From positions 1,612,001-1,676,000 of the forward strand of contig CM031559.1 in assembly GCA_018466975.1 (NCBI GenBank): a stretch of DNA of 64,000 nucleotides, given 5' to 3'. The translations under genes and the position numbers were made by a program. Origin of the DNA: Sparassis latifolia (lineage: Eukaryota; Basidiomycota; Agaricomycetes; Polyporales; Sparassidaceae). Positions 1 to 11,380 of the stretch are shown here, one piece after another. Under the pieces are notes generated by a model. It worked only from the letters and a program-made list of their open reading frames with translations, made no database searches and had not been told where the DNA came from. Positions within the stretch are counted from its first letter, which is position 1. Each line of letters starts with the position of its first letter.

Positions 1-360
1 CTGAGATTATCCTTGGATTATCTCAAATCACTTAGGGTGCTTTAACCCTCCTAACATGCTGTACATAGTAGGATTAGACATGGATAATCCTATGATTATC
101 TGCTATATATGATCCCTCAACTTGTAAAAGAGAATGATAATCCAAGAGATCATCCTCTTGTATAATCTCCACTAATGTAACTAACACAACTCATACCAGC
201 AGATTATCCACTGTTAAACATCATAAGAATTGAAGGAAGATGAGCAGGTGTTGTAAGGGATTATCTAAGGATTATCCTGTATAAATAGCATAAGGATCAA
301 CAAAGGATGAGTGGGGGTTTGTAAGGGATTATCTAAGGATTATCTCAATCATGAAACAAC
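1..360. repeat. Subterminal-like GATTATC/GATAATC motif array (left edge)
   Basis: AT-rich, non-coding stretch with about eleven copies of GGATTATC, GATTATCT or the reverse complement GATAATCC on both strands. The same motif family recurs at 24,240-24,660, where an inverted copy of AAGGGATTATCT is visible. Arrays of one short motif near both ends are typical of DNA-transposon subterminal regions. I infer that this is the left subterminal region of a large element whose terminus lies at or beyond the window edge. No gene seen. Confidence 0.5.
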
Positions 361-950
361 AGAACGACACCGAAGAATAATAGTAAAGGCATGCGTGGAG
401 AAAATGCGACTGAACCTTACATCGGCCTTACTTCGAGAATCTCTTGCATTCAGTAGGGATAGCGATACGGGTAGACTTGCGCGGCAGAGTCGCAGCCCGT
501 GTTAGTCACTTCTCACCGGCAACACTGCCTGCGACACTGTAGATACAATGAGAAAGTGTGTAAAATAAGTAATGATAACGTACCGAGGTTTCTTTGCTGG
601 AGCCCGACCGCCACCCTTCACGTTTGATGCAGACTAAGGCTCACTGTAGGTATTCTATTAGTGACAAATAAAGCAGTTACACAATGGAGCATGCATTGTG
701 GAGGTTGTTTGCGCCTCCATCCCCTCCTCGTCTTCGCTGCCTTTGCTACCTTCTTGTCATCCCACCTGTCCTTGGGGCGCACGTCCGGATCATCCTTGCC
801 TTCCGCATTTGTATCACCGCTTGAGCTGACTGGCACTGACATTGTCATCATCGCGCTGTCCTCCATCATCGCTGTTGTGATGTCCTCCGTCATCGTCATC
901 ATTGTGTGCACCCTTAGTGGTCGATGCAGACTCAGGCGGCTCACTGTCGG
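361..950. other. Non-coding stretch with direct repeat
   Basis: No convincing gene. A direct repeat of about 110 bp is present: 625-735 and 923-1033, each containing TATTCTATTAGTGACA, followed by ACACAATGGAGCATGCA and a CCTCC-rich tail, offset by about 300 bp. The second copy runs into the 3' part of the minus-strand gene that follows. The 838-1135 stretch is rich in CATC/GTCATC triplets, which translate as Asp/Glu/His runs on the minus strand. Confidence 0.55.
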
Positions 951-957
951 TATTCTA

Positions 958-2760
958 TTAGTGACAGATAGTGGTTACACAATGGAGCATGCACCGTGGA
1001 GGTTGGTTGCACCTCCGTCCCCTCCTCATCTGTCCTCCATCAATGTCATCGCGCTGTCCTCCATCGTCATTGTCATCATGTCCACCATCGACGCTGTCAT
1101 GCTGTCCTCTGTCGTCATCGTGGTGCTGTCCATCAACGCCATGTTCACGCTCGCCCTCGTGCTCTCCCTCACTGTGCTCGTGGTCACTTCGGCGTTTGTT
1201 CTCCTTCGACACACGAGCGCCCTTCGACTTCGTAAGGTTAAGTTTCCTGTGCGATGGGGAGAGGACAACTACACTATCATCGTCATCGTCATCCTCTTCT
1301 GACTCAAGAACTATGATGTGGCCGCCATGGGACGATTCGCCTAGAATATTGACATTCTTACGACCTTTGATGTCTTCAGGGTGTACCATGAAGTGCAAGG
1401 CCACAGTGGTATCCTGACAGTCATGCATCTGAAGGTAAAGGGCCATGACTTCTGTGGCCTTCATCTTCTCTGGATCCCCGAGAGATCCACACCACATCTC
1501 GGGCACCACGTCGCACATGAGATCATTGAGCTCATTCCACGGGAGATCGGGAGGATCCATGACTGGATGGTGAGAAAAGTCTATTTCACATAGTTAGTAC
1601 GATAAAACATATTTCAAAATGAGAAGTACATACCCCATAAACCTTTCAAGTATTCCTTGAGAGTCTTCCTCACGCGCACGGGGGTCCAGTCATCCTCCAT
1701 TTGTAGAAGAACGGGCTTGCCAGTCACGTTGTCAGCCTTTCGGTTGACAGCTGCGGGTACTACTGTAAGGTTTAGAGACCCAGGTGAATGCACAGCCTAA
1801 AACTTACAAAACACTTGCTCCGCAAAGTGCATCCACCGCAAGCGTTCAGCTTCGCTACCCCCTTCGAATGTTGAAAAGTGTCCCGATTCTTGATTCAGCA
1901 TAACGTCCATGCTGAGAATGACATGAGAATGAGATAATACAAACAAGGGTGTGAACTTACCAAGTGAAATGAGTAGCTCCATCTCGGAGTTTATAGACCA
2001 TCTTCACATGGAAGCCGACATCCTCACTGGCTTGCCCGCGTTCACTTCCAATCAAGGCCTTCAGACCCATGGCCACTGTGACGAAGAGGGTCTCCTGGTT
2101 GCTGCCGTCACTGATGAGCTTCGACAATACCAAAAATGTGCTCTGGACTTACACGGCGATGGCCTCATCGAGGCTCATATTTTCCTCCTCCTTGTGCAGC
2201 ACATCCGCTTTCTCGGCCCACTCCTTCTGCTCCTCCGCTGGCAGCTTCTTGAAAAGCGAGGCCTTGAGTGAGGAGATAAGTCCCAGGCAGTTGCCATCAT
2301 TCACTGTGCCGCTCGCCTTCTCGCGTTCCAGCGAAGCGTTCCATACCTTCCACCTCTCCTCAGAATTCACCCACAATGCGCTGGCACCATCGTGACGGAT
2401 GCACATAGAAAATAGCATGCGTGTGTTGGGAGGAACACGTCCGTCACCTTGAATCTTCTGAACCCTATCGTTCTTGAAGAAGTGCAGAACCTTCTGTATG
2501 TCAATTCCTTAGCATATTTGAATGAAATACTGATGAGAGTGACACTCACTTATGAACCGTCAATAGTTGCATGTTCTGAAGGCGAGGAGAGGCCTTCTGT
2601 AATGCCTCTGCCGTAACATCGAGGAGTTCCTTTCTTTGCACGCTGCCGAGTTTGAACACCTGATACTCCGCATGTTTTTCATCGAGTATGCTGAGCTCGC
2701 CCGGCTTCCAACTAATGCATTTACTATCGTCGAGCGAGGTTGCTGGCATCGTCAGCGCAC
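958..2760 (-). pseudogene. Hypothetical protein, HMG-box-like segment, acidic tail (degenerate multi-exon gene)
   Basis: Minus-strand exons separated by short introns. The first clear exon (2749-2546) starts MPATSLDDSKCISWKPGEL. Exon 2500-2149 contains RMLFSMCIRHDG, a WNASLEREKASG segment and LPAEEQKEWAEKAD, resembling the helical W-x-E...E..K.W spacing of fungal HMG-box-like accessory proteins. The last exon (about 1560-958) encodes MDPPDLPWNELNDL, a region with VALHFMVHPEDIKG and a D/E/H-rich low-complexity tail. An acceptor-like CAG just upstream of the first exon suggests that more exons, or the adjacent gene, lie upstream. I do not recognise a catalytic function. Its position downstream of a long co-oriented accessory gene, which is itself divergent from a KDZ transposase, suggests a transposon passenger gene. 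Confidence 0.45.
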
Positions 2761-3096
2761 TTCTGATACAACGAGGTGAGATTAACTCACCAGCATTCCA
2801 CGGTTGTGATCTTTAAACATTCCTAGTGGATATACCGGCTCTTTCGATAACGCCGCACCTGAGACATGGTAACCCTGATCGGACTTGTTAGTTTAGCCTC
2901 GCGATATGCAAAATATAGTGTTATTGGCTGCGTTACCACTAAGGATGTGCTGATGCTAAGTGGAGGATCTTCAGATTGAATGCACGCAGATTTGATCTCA
3001 CCAGGTTGAACTACACGGACACTTCCCCATTCAAAAAGTAATATCTATCTTCCTGTTGAGACTCCGGTTGGGTGAGCTATTCCGAATTAGGTCAGT
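2761..3096. other. Spacer between minus-strand genes
   Basis: No supported reading frame. Intron-like GT...AG segments are possible here, so this may be intronic or intergenic sequence of the degenerate minus-strand locus. Confidence 0.4.
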
Positions 3097-6000
3097 CTAC
3101 ATTATGTAGTGGATCTCTTTGCCTTCGACAATCTCGATGACCTCACCCGGAACGTCATCATTAGGCACAATCTCTGCCTCCACCTCATCGTCTGTCAGCT
3201 CTATATCGTAGTCTGTCACCTCATGCACCTTGCTGTTGTCCATCCGTTTCGATCTCCTCCTCTCCATCTCCATGTTCGGTGATAACGCGTGCTTGCCCAC
3301 GCGCGTGCTGGAGCTCAGGCTACCCCCGGCCTTGGAGTTCCGCTGGTCGAAGGAGTTGAGGGGATATACCGAGAGCCGGACAAAGAGGATGATGAAGTGT
3401 TGGGATCGCTCTTCACGAACATGTCCACAGTAGCCAGGAGCGCAGGGAGATGTGTGCTCACTGCAGCCTGTATGTTAGAGATCTGAGCTTCAGTCGGATG
3501 CCACGTGCTCCCCTTCTCGTGGTAGATGGGGATGTCCCCGGGTAGCAAGTACTGCTTGTCGGCATGCTTCGGATAATCTGTAAACTTACGCAGGTGAGGG
3601 CAGTAGCACTGGTAGGGTGACAAGCCTCATGCATCATCGACGAGCATGGTCTTGATAAAACTCTGCTTGAAGGTGAATTCGAGGTAATCGTGGCAAAGTA
3701 TTCCCCGTGCTGGAATAATGAGAGGAATGTCTGATCCCTGAATAGAGCATTAGCATGCTTGGCATCAAACACTAGATAAGACTTACCTTGCACACCACAA
3801 GCACTGAGACATTGCCAGAGTCCAATGGAGGATGCCCACGGTGATGCAAGGCTGGCGACATGATGGGAGAACTTGGCGGCAAGCTGGTGTCAACCATGGG
3901 GCTCGTCAGCAGCATCGTCGCCTCAGACTTGGGGCTGTCAGAGTGCAAATAGGCCGCACCACCGAGTATGGGGCACGGGCGAAGTGCAGCGACATCCTCA
4001 TGGCATTGCACCATATTGGCCGTCGTCATTTGCGCTCGGAGCCGCTTGAGATGGCGGGCACATTTTGGAGTCACACGACACTGGGCAAAGGTAAGAAACT
4101 ATTCAGTAGCAAGATTTTGAACCATGCTTACAGTCTCGAAGAGCATGCCGAGGTTGTCCACGTTGTTAACACCATAGCTCACCATGACGGCGTGGCGTTC
4201 ATCGGGCTGGACAGCACACGTTATCAAGGACGAGACCAGGACATCACGCCGAGGCAGGAAGCTGTCGATGATGGTTTTGACATGAGGATCGGTGAAAATG
4301 GGAGCCATATTCTGGAGCTGAAGGTCAGTGCATTCATGGCTGGCATTTTATACTGTAAGTTTTTGAGCAAATATACGTACACAAACAGTGTCGAGCCATC
4401 CACTACTGCAGATCTATCGGGGAGGGGCATTGCGCGTGAGCTGAAAGCCTATGGGAGACAGCAATGAGTAACAAAGATCTAGCGCACAACATAACTACTT
4501 GACCTGTTTCGCTATTGCAGGGGAGGGGCATTGCGTGCAAACTGAAAGCCTACGGGAGAGAGCAATGAGCACGAGAGAGTATAGCACGCAACATAACTAC
4601 TTACCGTGATTCTGAGCACAACTCAACCCAGTAAGATCGTTGAGAAAGAAAAATCACTCGAGAAGTATTGAACATGCAAAAATGCGAACATGTCATTCAT
4701 ACAACGATATACAAAACAACAATCTGCGAGCAAACACGAACGGCGGACTAAGCATATTGGATGGGTGTGATGGGCAGATGGTGGAAGTGATGCACAAATG
4801 TAGTCACATAGAATCGGACGATGTTCTCTTGCAAGAGATTGTATTCGTCTGCCTCATAGGCGAGGACCTTGCGCGCATCCAGTCGTAAGCCTTCCGGAAG
4901 TTCTGGCCATTGCTGCATAACAGCAATGAAAGTGGCCAAGAATTTTTTGCACGGCAGCCATCCCTGCGCAGGAGCACGCACCCAGCAGAAGACAACATCG
5001 TGTGAGTTCTAACATGGTGTAACCGTTAGACCTGAGCCAGAGTCCTGCTTGTCCCACACTTTTGCGAGTTGCGCCTCACATTCCCAGTGGTGCATGGAGC
5101 TCCACTTGCTCATGTCCAATAGATGAGCATCCAATGCACGCAGCTCACAATGCCAGTTGGTCTCGTGAACCTCCCACAACAGCTTCTCGCACAGCTCATC
5201 TACGTCATCCACTGAAATTAAGTCCATGCCGAAATGTGGTTGTGCAGTCTCGATGTAGGAGCTCATGCGGCCGGTCGCAGTGAAGAGATGGTGAATATTC
5301 TGCTGTCGCTCATGCCTATCCTTCACCTTTTTTGCAGAGCCAGTCTTACTCGCAGAATTCACTTGTGACATGGGGCCCGTGGCATCACTCGTGCAGATTG
5401 GGCCCTCAGTCACCCCCATCTCACCCTCTACAGAGGCATCGACACTTCTGCTCACTGTGATTGCACTGCCGCCATCCACTGCCTCGTCAGGCTGTAATCC
5501 CCCCACAACGCATCACACCATTTCACTATCTTCAGTGGGAGGCCGCCGATTGTTGGATCTAGAATACGTTGATGACAAAATCTGCGGATCCGCACGAAAT
5601 TGTGCAGATACCACCTAAGCTTGTCACTGGAGCACCCAAGCATGAAAGGTGGAGGGAAGAAGTACGTTGCCACCCATGCAGGAGCTGCTAAAGGCAGCAC
5701 AGCTGAGAGTGCCGTGTTCCATGCAGCACCGATTAATGTGCTGCACTCATGCACCAAAGATAGATGGGCAGGCTGTGACGTCTCCATGCTAGAACCTTCG
5801 ACGTGGTGATTCTTTTTTCCTCGCATGCCACGATGCGACTGCTTGGACTTCTTGGAGGACTCTGCCACAGAGTGCGAGGCCTGCGACTTGACGTTGCCAT
5901 CACCTTGCTGAACGGACAGCTGCTTGTCATCCTTTTGCTTCTTCTGTGGGGGCTGCTCAGCACTTGAGCTTTCGGACGCGCCTTTCAAAGGCGGCAGCCG

Positions 6001-6492
6001 CACATCACAGACAGCATTGGTAGCCTCGTGCAGCATTCTCGAGGGCCAATCTCCTGGGCAGTTCAAGATCCCCGTGAGATTGGTCTCGTTCCTGAGAAGG
6101 CACGGCCATGACATTTCGAGGCTTAGCTCATTGCTGATAGGCACAGGGAATGCCCACTTCTTAATCCTCATCTTGTCGGTCTTCGTCTGGATGAACCGAA
6201 ACAGCACGCCGATGCAGAACAATGACTGCGTGACACTCGCGTTGTTCGTGAATGCACCACGGACCGGTAATATGTCCCAATCTGCACTCCCGTGCAGAGT
6301 TGGGGTCTCAAGGCGACTGACAATAACTGAGTAGTAGTTCACGTACCCCCACAACTCGAGGGTGAGGCATTGCACATGTGCACCCAGCGCGATCGTGTGA
6401 TTGCAAGAGGTCAGTAAGAGGTGAAGACGGTCAAGGCATTGTGTGAGCATCAGCAGGAGCTGCATGCCGGCTTTGTTCTTCTCTGAGACCAT
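3097..6492 (-). pseudogene. Large hypothetical accessory protein, C-terminal part (split by insertions)
   Basis: Minus-strand continuation of a gene whose 5' parts lie at 6916-7399 and 10496-11380. The best block (6492-5452) reads MVSEKNKAGMQLLLMLTQ..., with LELWGYVNYYSVIVSRLETP and PVRGAFTNNASVTQSLFCIG, then a lysine/serine-rich linker and CDALWGDYSLTRQW. This resembles a family I know only as uncharacterised multi-copy agaricomycete proteins. A frameshift near 5,495 moves the frame to the block at 5506-5009. Further exon-like blocks occur at 4981-4748 (QQWPELPEGLRLDARKVLAY), 4308-4099 (IFTDPHVKTIIDSFLPRRDV), 4074-3772, 3623-3315 and 3300-3097, the last acidic and ending near IEIVEGKEIHYIM. 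No catalytic motif was recognised; 2OG-dioxygenase (TET/JBP) HxD signatures were looked for and not seen. Degenerate. Confidence 0.55.
4417..4602. repeat. Local tandem duplication, about 85-100 bp
   Basis: GGGGAGGGGCATTGCG followed by TGAAAGCCTA, GGGAGA and GCAATGAG occurs at 4419-4468 and again at 4521-4571. Both copies continue into ACATAACTACTT. The duplication sits in a putative intron or exon edge of the decayed minus-strand gene. Confidence 0.7.
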
Positions 6493-6500
6493 ATCGCCAA

Positions 6501-6907
6501 TAGTGCAGAGCAGGGGTATGGATAACCCTCAAGGGTAAGGGGTAAGGGTATTGGAGGGTAAGGGTAGGGGTATGAACTTTCAGACCCTTGTACCCCTGGA
6601 GGGTATCACTGCATATAGTATATATAATGTAAGCAGTAATTGTATGGTGACTAAAGCCTAAGTATAGTCTAGATACAGCCTTAAAATATGTCTACAGAAG
6701 CTTCAAAGAAAAAAGAAGGCTATAACAAGCCTTAAACTTAATGTCTATGATGTTGTTTTCTTAAGTAAGGCAGATATTGAGGGGTATACCCTCAGGGTTT
6801 GGTACCCTTACCCATACCCTTACCCCTGGTGAAGGGTATGTACCCTTGGAGGGTAAGGGTAGGGGTACAGCTCAAAGTACCCAGGGGTATACCCCTGCTC
6901 TGCACTA
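6501..6907. mobile_element. 407-bp hAT-like MITE
   Basis: Perfect terminal inverted repeats of about 19 bp: TAGTGCAGAGCAGGGGTAT at the left end and its reverse complement at the right. The flanks are ATCGCCAA (6493-6500) and TTCGCCAA (6908-6915), an 8-bp target duplication with one mismatch. The TAGTG start fits the hAT end consensus YARNG. The interior carries many GGGTA, GGGTAAGGGTA and TACCCTT motifs near both ends and no coding capacity. It interrupts an exon of the minus-strand accessory gene: on the minus strand the frame ...HRFKHKLGE runs into a stop contributed by the element, and removing the element with one duplication rejoins it in frame to MVSEKNKAGM. Confidence 0.88.
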
Positions 6908-6915
6908 TTCGCCAA

Positions 6916-7399
6916 GCTTGTGTTTGAATCTGTGTGTCACATGCAGGGCCGTCTCGGTGAGTTCTTTCAGCTTGTCCTCCACCAGGAAGCCCAGCTCGGG
7001 CACGCCGCATGTGGTGTCCACCTCCCATTCCCATACCCATATCTTATCCCACAGCACCATCACATCCGCCTCCACCATGCTCTGCAAAGTCGGGATGCAC
7101 ATGTGGTGGATGACCTTGCAGTCATACATCTGCAGCCACCTCGAGTATTCTTGAGGCCCCCATTGGCCATCCTGCCTCATGACAATTTGCCCATCACGTA
7201 TGACCAGGAACTCAGGTATGTAAGTCGCGTTCGGAGTGGTAATCACACCCTCCTCACGCAGTGGAAAGTCTGCGGCCAAAATGCCGTTGAACGCCTTCAA
7301 TTCATTCGTTACTGTTTCGGATGATCAGAAACAGCTGCTAGCGCATTGTAAGTTCTGCCTATCAGCTAGCTCGCCCTCTCCGTCAACGATCACCTGCTG
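6916..7399 (-). pseudogene. Large hypothetical accessory protein, middle part
   Basis: Minus-strand frame with LKAFNGILAADFPLREEG, IPEFLVIRDGQIVMRQDG, QWGPQEYSRWLQMYDCKVIH and VWEWEVDTTCGVPELGFL, ending at the MITE junction. Upstream of LKAFNG the same frame has one TGA, within CF*SSETVTNEL around 7,320-7,325. It lies either in an unrecognised short intron or is a true nonsense mutation. The segment is bounded by the 407-bp MITE on one side and the 3.1-kb foldback element on the other. Function unknown. Confidence 0.6.
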
Positions 7400-7430
7400 A
7401 GATGATGCACTTCAGGGTACTCCTATCCCT

Positions 7431-7476
7431 GGCTCTTAGCCTCAATATAATCTACTATTTGTTGTGGCTAAGAGCC
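7431..7476. repeat. Subterminal 11-bp inverted repeat (hairpin) of A-family terminus
   Basis: GGCTCTTAGCC at 7431-7441 and its perfect reverse complement GGCTAAGAGCC at 7466-7476, separated by 24 bp, lie 23 bp inside the element end. Equivalent hairpins occur inside every CACTTCAGGGTACC terminus in this window. I infer a conserved transposase recognition or structure-forming site. Confidence 0.8.
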
Positions 7477-9157
7477 CCTCAGGGGGTGGTCTGACCATGG
7501 GATTTGTGGATGGCCTACTGGCCTTGTGGGATATCCCACAGTTGAGAAGGTCCTGATATGGGAGCTACTTATTAGTACTATCTGAAGTGACTCATGGGCT
7601 TTAGATCTTTCCTGTTATATAGGTTCTCCCATGGACCTCCCTTGTATTATTACTAGTCAAAGGGTGTCAGGGGGTATTTTGGACCTCCTGTAGTTTGGTA
7701 TTTTTCACTTTCTGGCTTATAGCTTATTATATGATAGATACTTTGCTCCTGGATTTCTTCTTACTATGCATGCTAAACCTATATTTCTAAGGCTGTAAAT
7801 GTATATTGAGCATTTCACAAATGTAGACTGGCATTTGATTATGATATATAAGTGTCTTTCTAAGTATGTTGAGACATCTTGCCAGAGTATATCTTTCAAG
7901 TATGTAGAGTTACAGTTCTTCTAAATGTCATTCCAGACCTTCTTGAATAACTGACTTGTCAATGCAGGAATAAATTATATATTTTGTACTATATCATATA
8001 ATAGAAGCTGCTATCATAGACTACCAGATCTTCTGCCTGATAGAGAATGAACTTTCCAAGATCTCTACTAGTATGATGGACCTCCTGTCTGACAGAGAAT
8101 GGACTTTTCAAGATCTTTCTTTAGTATGATGGACCTCCCATCGCATACAGAATGGGCCTCCCAAGATTCTGATTTTACTTAATGTATCTCTCATTTTACA
8201 GAAAATGGACCTCCTAAGGCCTCTATTTTCAACTGTGGACCTCCTGTACCATATAAAATGGACCTTCCAAGGTCCTAATTTTGTGCAATGAACCTCCCAA
8301 AATATACTTCAGGATGTTTAAGGTCTCTAGCAATCACCCTAAATTTCTAAATTCACCCATATTTTTAGAAATACTATATTGCTGTTACTAGTATGTACAG
8401 CAAGTTTATTAGGTTATACATTAACTGAAACAGGCCAAATAATAGTGCTTGTTATCGCATCTTAAAAGATATTTGACACTTTCTGTTATAATGCCTAAGC
8501 TAACCTCATATAACATTTATTATATAGCATCTGATGTGAACATTCTATAACTTTCATTAACTGAGTTAATGAGACAATTCTGTAACCCAGTGTGTCTATA
8601 TACTAGTAGATTAGATAAGATTCTGCCTATAAGAATGTAGTAAAGAGAGAAGCAAGGTATTTAGTCCAACAGTCTGAAAAAGTTGTACTTACAGCAGATG
8701 CATTCACTGCACAACATTCTCTTCCAAAGAGGATAATAGGACAGATCTATAGTTCTCCCAATATCCTAATCTAACAGGATGTCCCATTAATATACAGGGA
8801 TGTCCCATTAATATACAGAAATGTCTCATTATTGCATCATGTAAAGAAATGTTCTTTGGTACAGATAGTTGTATAGACTGTTGGACTAAATGCCTTGCTT
8901 CTCTCTTTACTAGAGACCTTAAACATCCTGAAGTATATTTTGGGAGGTCCATTGCACAAAATTAGGATCTTAGGAGGTCCATTTTATATGATTCAGGAGG
9001 TCCACAGTTTAAAATAGAGGTTTTAGGAGGTCCATTCTCTGTAGGATAGGCGAATTTAAAAACTTAATATGACTGCTGCTAGAGACCTTAGACATTCTGA
9101 AGTAGTATTTTGGGAGGTTCATTGCACAAAATTAGGACCTTGGAAGGTCCATTTTAT

Positions 9158-10067
9158 ATGGTACAGGAGGTCCACAGTTGAAAATAGAGGCCTTAGGAGG
9201 TCCATTTTCTGTAAAATGGGAGATACATTAAGTAAAATCAGAATCTTGGGAGGCCCATTCTGTATGCGATGGGAGGTCCATCATACTAAAGAAAGATCTT
9301 GAAAAGTCCATTCTCTGTCAGACAGGAGGTCCATCATACTAGTAGAGATCTTGGAAAGTTCATTCTCTATCAGGCAGAAGATCTGGTAGTCTATGATAGC
9401 AGCTTCTATTATATGATATAGTACAAAATATATAATTTATTCCTGCATTGACAAGTCAGTTATTCAAGAAGGTCTGGAATGACATTTAGAAGAACTGTAA
9501 CTCTACATACTTGAAAGATATACTCTGGCAAGATGTCTCAACATACTTAGAAAGACACTTATATATCATAATCAAATGCCATAGATTATTTGGCCTGTTT
9601 ATTGAGGTCCTTAAGAGCCAGTAGGATAGGAGGTACCCTGAATGGTACAGGAGGTCCACAGTTGAAAATAAGATGCCTTCGGAGGTCCATTTTCTGTAAA
9701 ATGCTTGCGACATTAAGTAAAATCAGAATCTTGGGAGGCCCATTCTGTATGCGATGGGAGGTCCATCATACTAAAGAAAGATCTTGAAAAGTCCATTCTC
9801 TGTCAGACAGGATTTCCATCATGCTAGTAGAGATCTTGAAAGTTCATTCTCTATCAGGCAGAAGATCTGGTAGTCTATGATAGCAGCTTCTATTATATGA
9901 TATAGTACAAAATATATAATTTATTCCTGCATTGACAAGTCAGTTATTCAAGAAGGTCTGGAATGACATTTAGAAGAACTGTAACTCTACATACTTGAAA
10001 GATATACTCTGGCAAGATGTCTCAACATACTTAGAAAGACACTTATATATCATAATCAAATGCCAGT
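9158..10067. repeat. Internal direct duplication in the right arm of the 3.1-kb element
   Basis: Two direct copies, about 9158-9583 and 9640-10067, offset by about 482 bp. Both begin GGTACAGGAGGTCCACAG and end near ATCAAATGCCA. Between them, at about 9609-9641, lies AGAGCCAGTAGGATAGGAGG followed by TACCCTGAATGG, a corrupted copy of the element's right terminus (normally ...GGAGGTACCCTGAAGTG). The arm therefore appears to have been extended by a rearrangement that copied an end inward. Confidence 0.7.
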
Positions 10068-10495
10068 CTACATTTGTGAAATGCTCAATATACATTTACA
10101 GCCTTAGAAATATAGGTTTAGCATGCATAGTAAGAAGAAATCCAGGAGCAAAGTATCTATCATATAATAAGCTATAAGCCAGAAAGTGAAAAATACCAAA
10201 CTACAGGAGGTCCAAAATACCCCCTGGCACCCTTTGACTAGTAATAATACAAGGGAGGTCCATGAGAGAACCTATATAACAGGGAAGATCTAAAGCCCAT
10301 GAGTCACTTCAGATAGTACTAATAAGTAGCTCCCATATCAGGACCTTCTCAACTGTGGGATATCTCACAAGGCCAGTAGGCCATCCACAAATCCCATGGT
10401 CAGACCACCCCCTGAGGGGCTCTTAGCCACAACAAACAGTAGATTATATTGAGGCTAAGAGCCAGGGATAGGAGGTACCCTGAAGTGAGATGATG

Positions 10496-11380
10496 ATGTG
10501 GTCGGCAGCGCCAATGCTTGCGACATTAGATCATTGCTGGTTTGGGAGGCTGATGGCCTGGAACGATTTCCACTGCGTGCTGGTGTAAGGTATGAGATCG
10601 CTCAGTGCCCACGACAGGCAGAAGGTTGAGGAAAAGTTTCACCTGATCGACCCCTTGCCCGTTGTCCTGGTCCTGTGTTCGCCTCACACCCATGTCTGCA
10701 TCCACGTCTCATAGACATCCTCTGTTTCAGTGAGAACACATAGTCAGAGTAAAACAAACTCTGAGCTCTGGTCGGCGTACCTCAGGAAACCTCAGCGAAA
10801 AAAGCGAGACCTGAGGTTGCTCACACACCAACACAGCAAGACCGGTATACAAGTAATAGCCTACATACGAACGCGCAAAAAAATTAGTGAGAGAATCACT
10901 CGAGTACTTTGAACTACAAGATGTAGCTCAAAGTCTGAGACACTTACTGCCACGGGGATGCAGCTGCAATCGAGCACACCAATAGTTCAGGAACTTATGA
11001 GAAAATGGGATAGCTGCATCGCAAACACAGCGTTCAGTCGGTCGCCTGCCCAAGGTCTTGAGGTCTTGAGATCTTGCTGACCACCAGCCAGGCAAAGAGA
11101 ACAACGTCTCTTCACGTGCAGCTGTCATTCTCAGAGGCATTCAAAAGGCGTATGCCTCCCGTTCACACCCTGGACTTGAGGAGAAATGAAGAAAACAAGA
11201 ACTTGTGAGACTGAACTCACAGAGAGGAAGTGGTAGGCTATGAGGACGACGATGGATGATGGATAAGACAAGGGATTATCCGCGGCTGATCCCTTGTAGT
11301 TTACACTCCACTTATCAGAGTTTGTCGAGCGCTGTATATGGCCTACCATTTTGGTTGATGGGTTTGAGCTCCACACGAAT
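10496..11380 (-). pseudogene. Large hypothetical accessory protein, N-terminal part
   Basis: Minus-strand exon-like blocks: 11376-11215 (KMVGHIQRSTNSDKWSVNYKG...), a GTGAGT...CAG intron at about 11220-11171, then 11170-10928 (RMTAAREETLFSLPGWWSAR...). Nearest the transposon junction the sequence encodes ALPTTSSQQVIVDGEG once the 3.1-kb element is ignored. The start codon was not resolved; candidates lie between about 11,340 and 11,400. The gene faces away from the KDZ transposase that starts at about 12,066, with a short shared upstream region. Confidence 0.4.

Larger units (their letters stand above)
7408..10487. mobile_element. 3,080-bp foldback (long-TIR) non-autonomous element, A family
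   Basis: Flanked by a perfect 8-bp duplication AGATGATG (7400-7407 and 10488-10495). The left terminus CACTTCAGGGTACTCC and right terminus GGAGGTACCCTGAAGTG are inverted copies, and the inverted arms extend for about 0.9-1.2 kb. A subterminal 11-bp inverted repeat GGCTCTTAGCC / GGCTAAGAGCC (7431-7441 and 7466-7476) is mirrored at the right end. The interior is full of GGAGGTCCA/TGGACCTCC motifs and encodes nothing recognisable. Termini and arms match those of the 30.8-kb element at 30404-61192, so it is probably an internally deleted relative. It splits the minus-strand accessory gene between 10496 and 7399. The right arm contains a direct duplication and a relic of an internal terminus. Confidence 0.92.

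Noticed and set aside
661..1302. 213-codon hydrophobic plus-strand frame (possible membrane protein)
   Set aside because: It is antisense to an Asp/Glu/His-rich coding tail of a better supported minus-strand gene; GTCATC repeats give Val/Ile runs automatically.
6520..6580. Interstitial telomere (GGGTAAGGGTA repeats)
   Set aside because: The motif is irregular, present on both strands, and confined to the subterminal regions of a 407-bp MITE with clear TIRs and TSD.
3097..11380. TET/JBP dioxygenase partner of a KDZ element
   Set aside because: Such partners are known for some fungal KDZ elements, but the HxD...H...R signature was not seen in any of the blocks.
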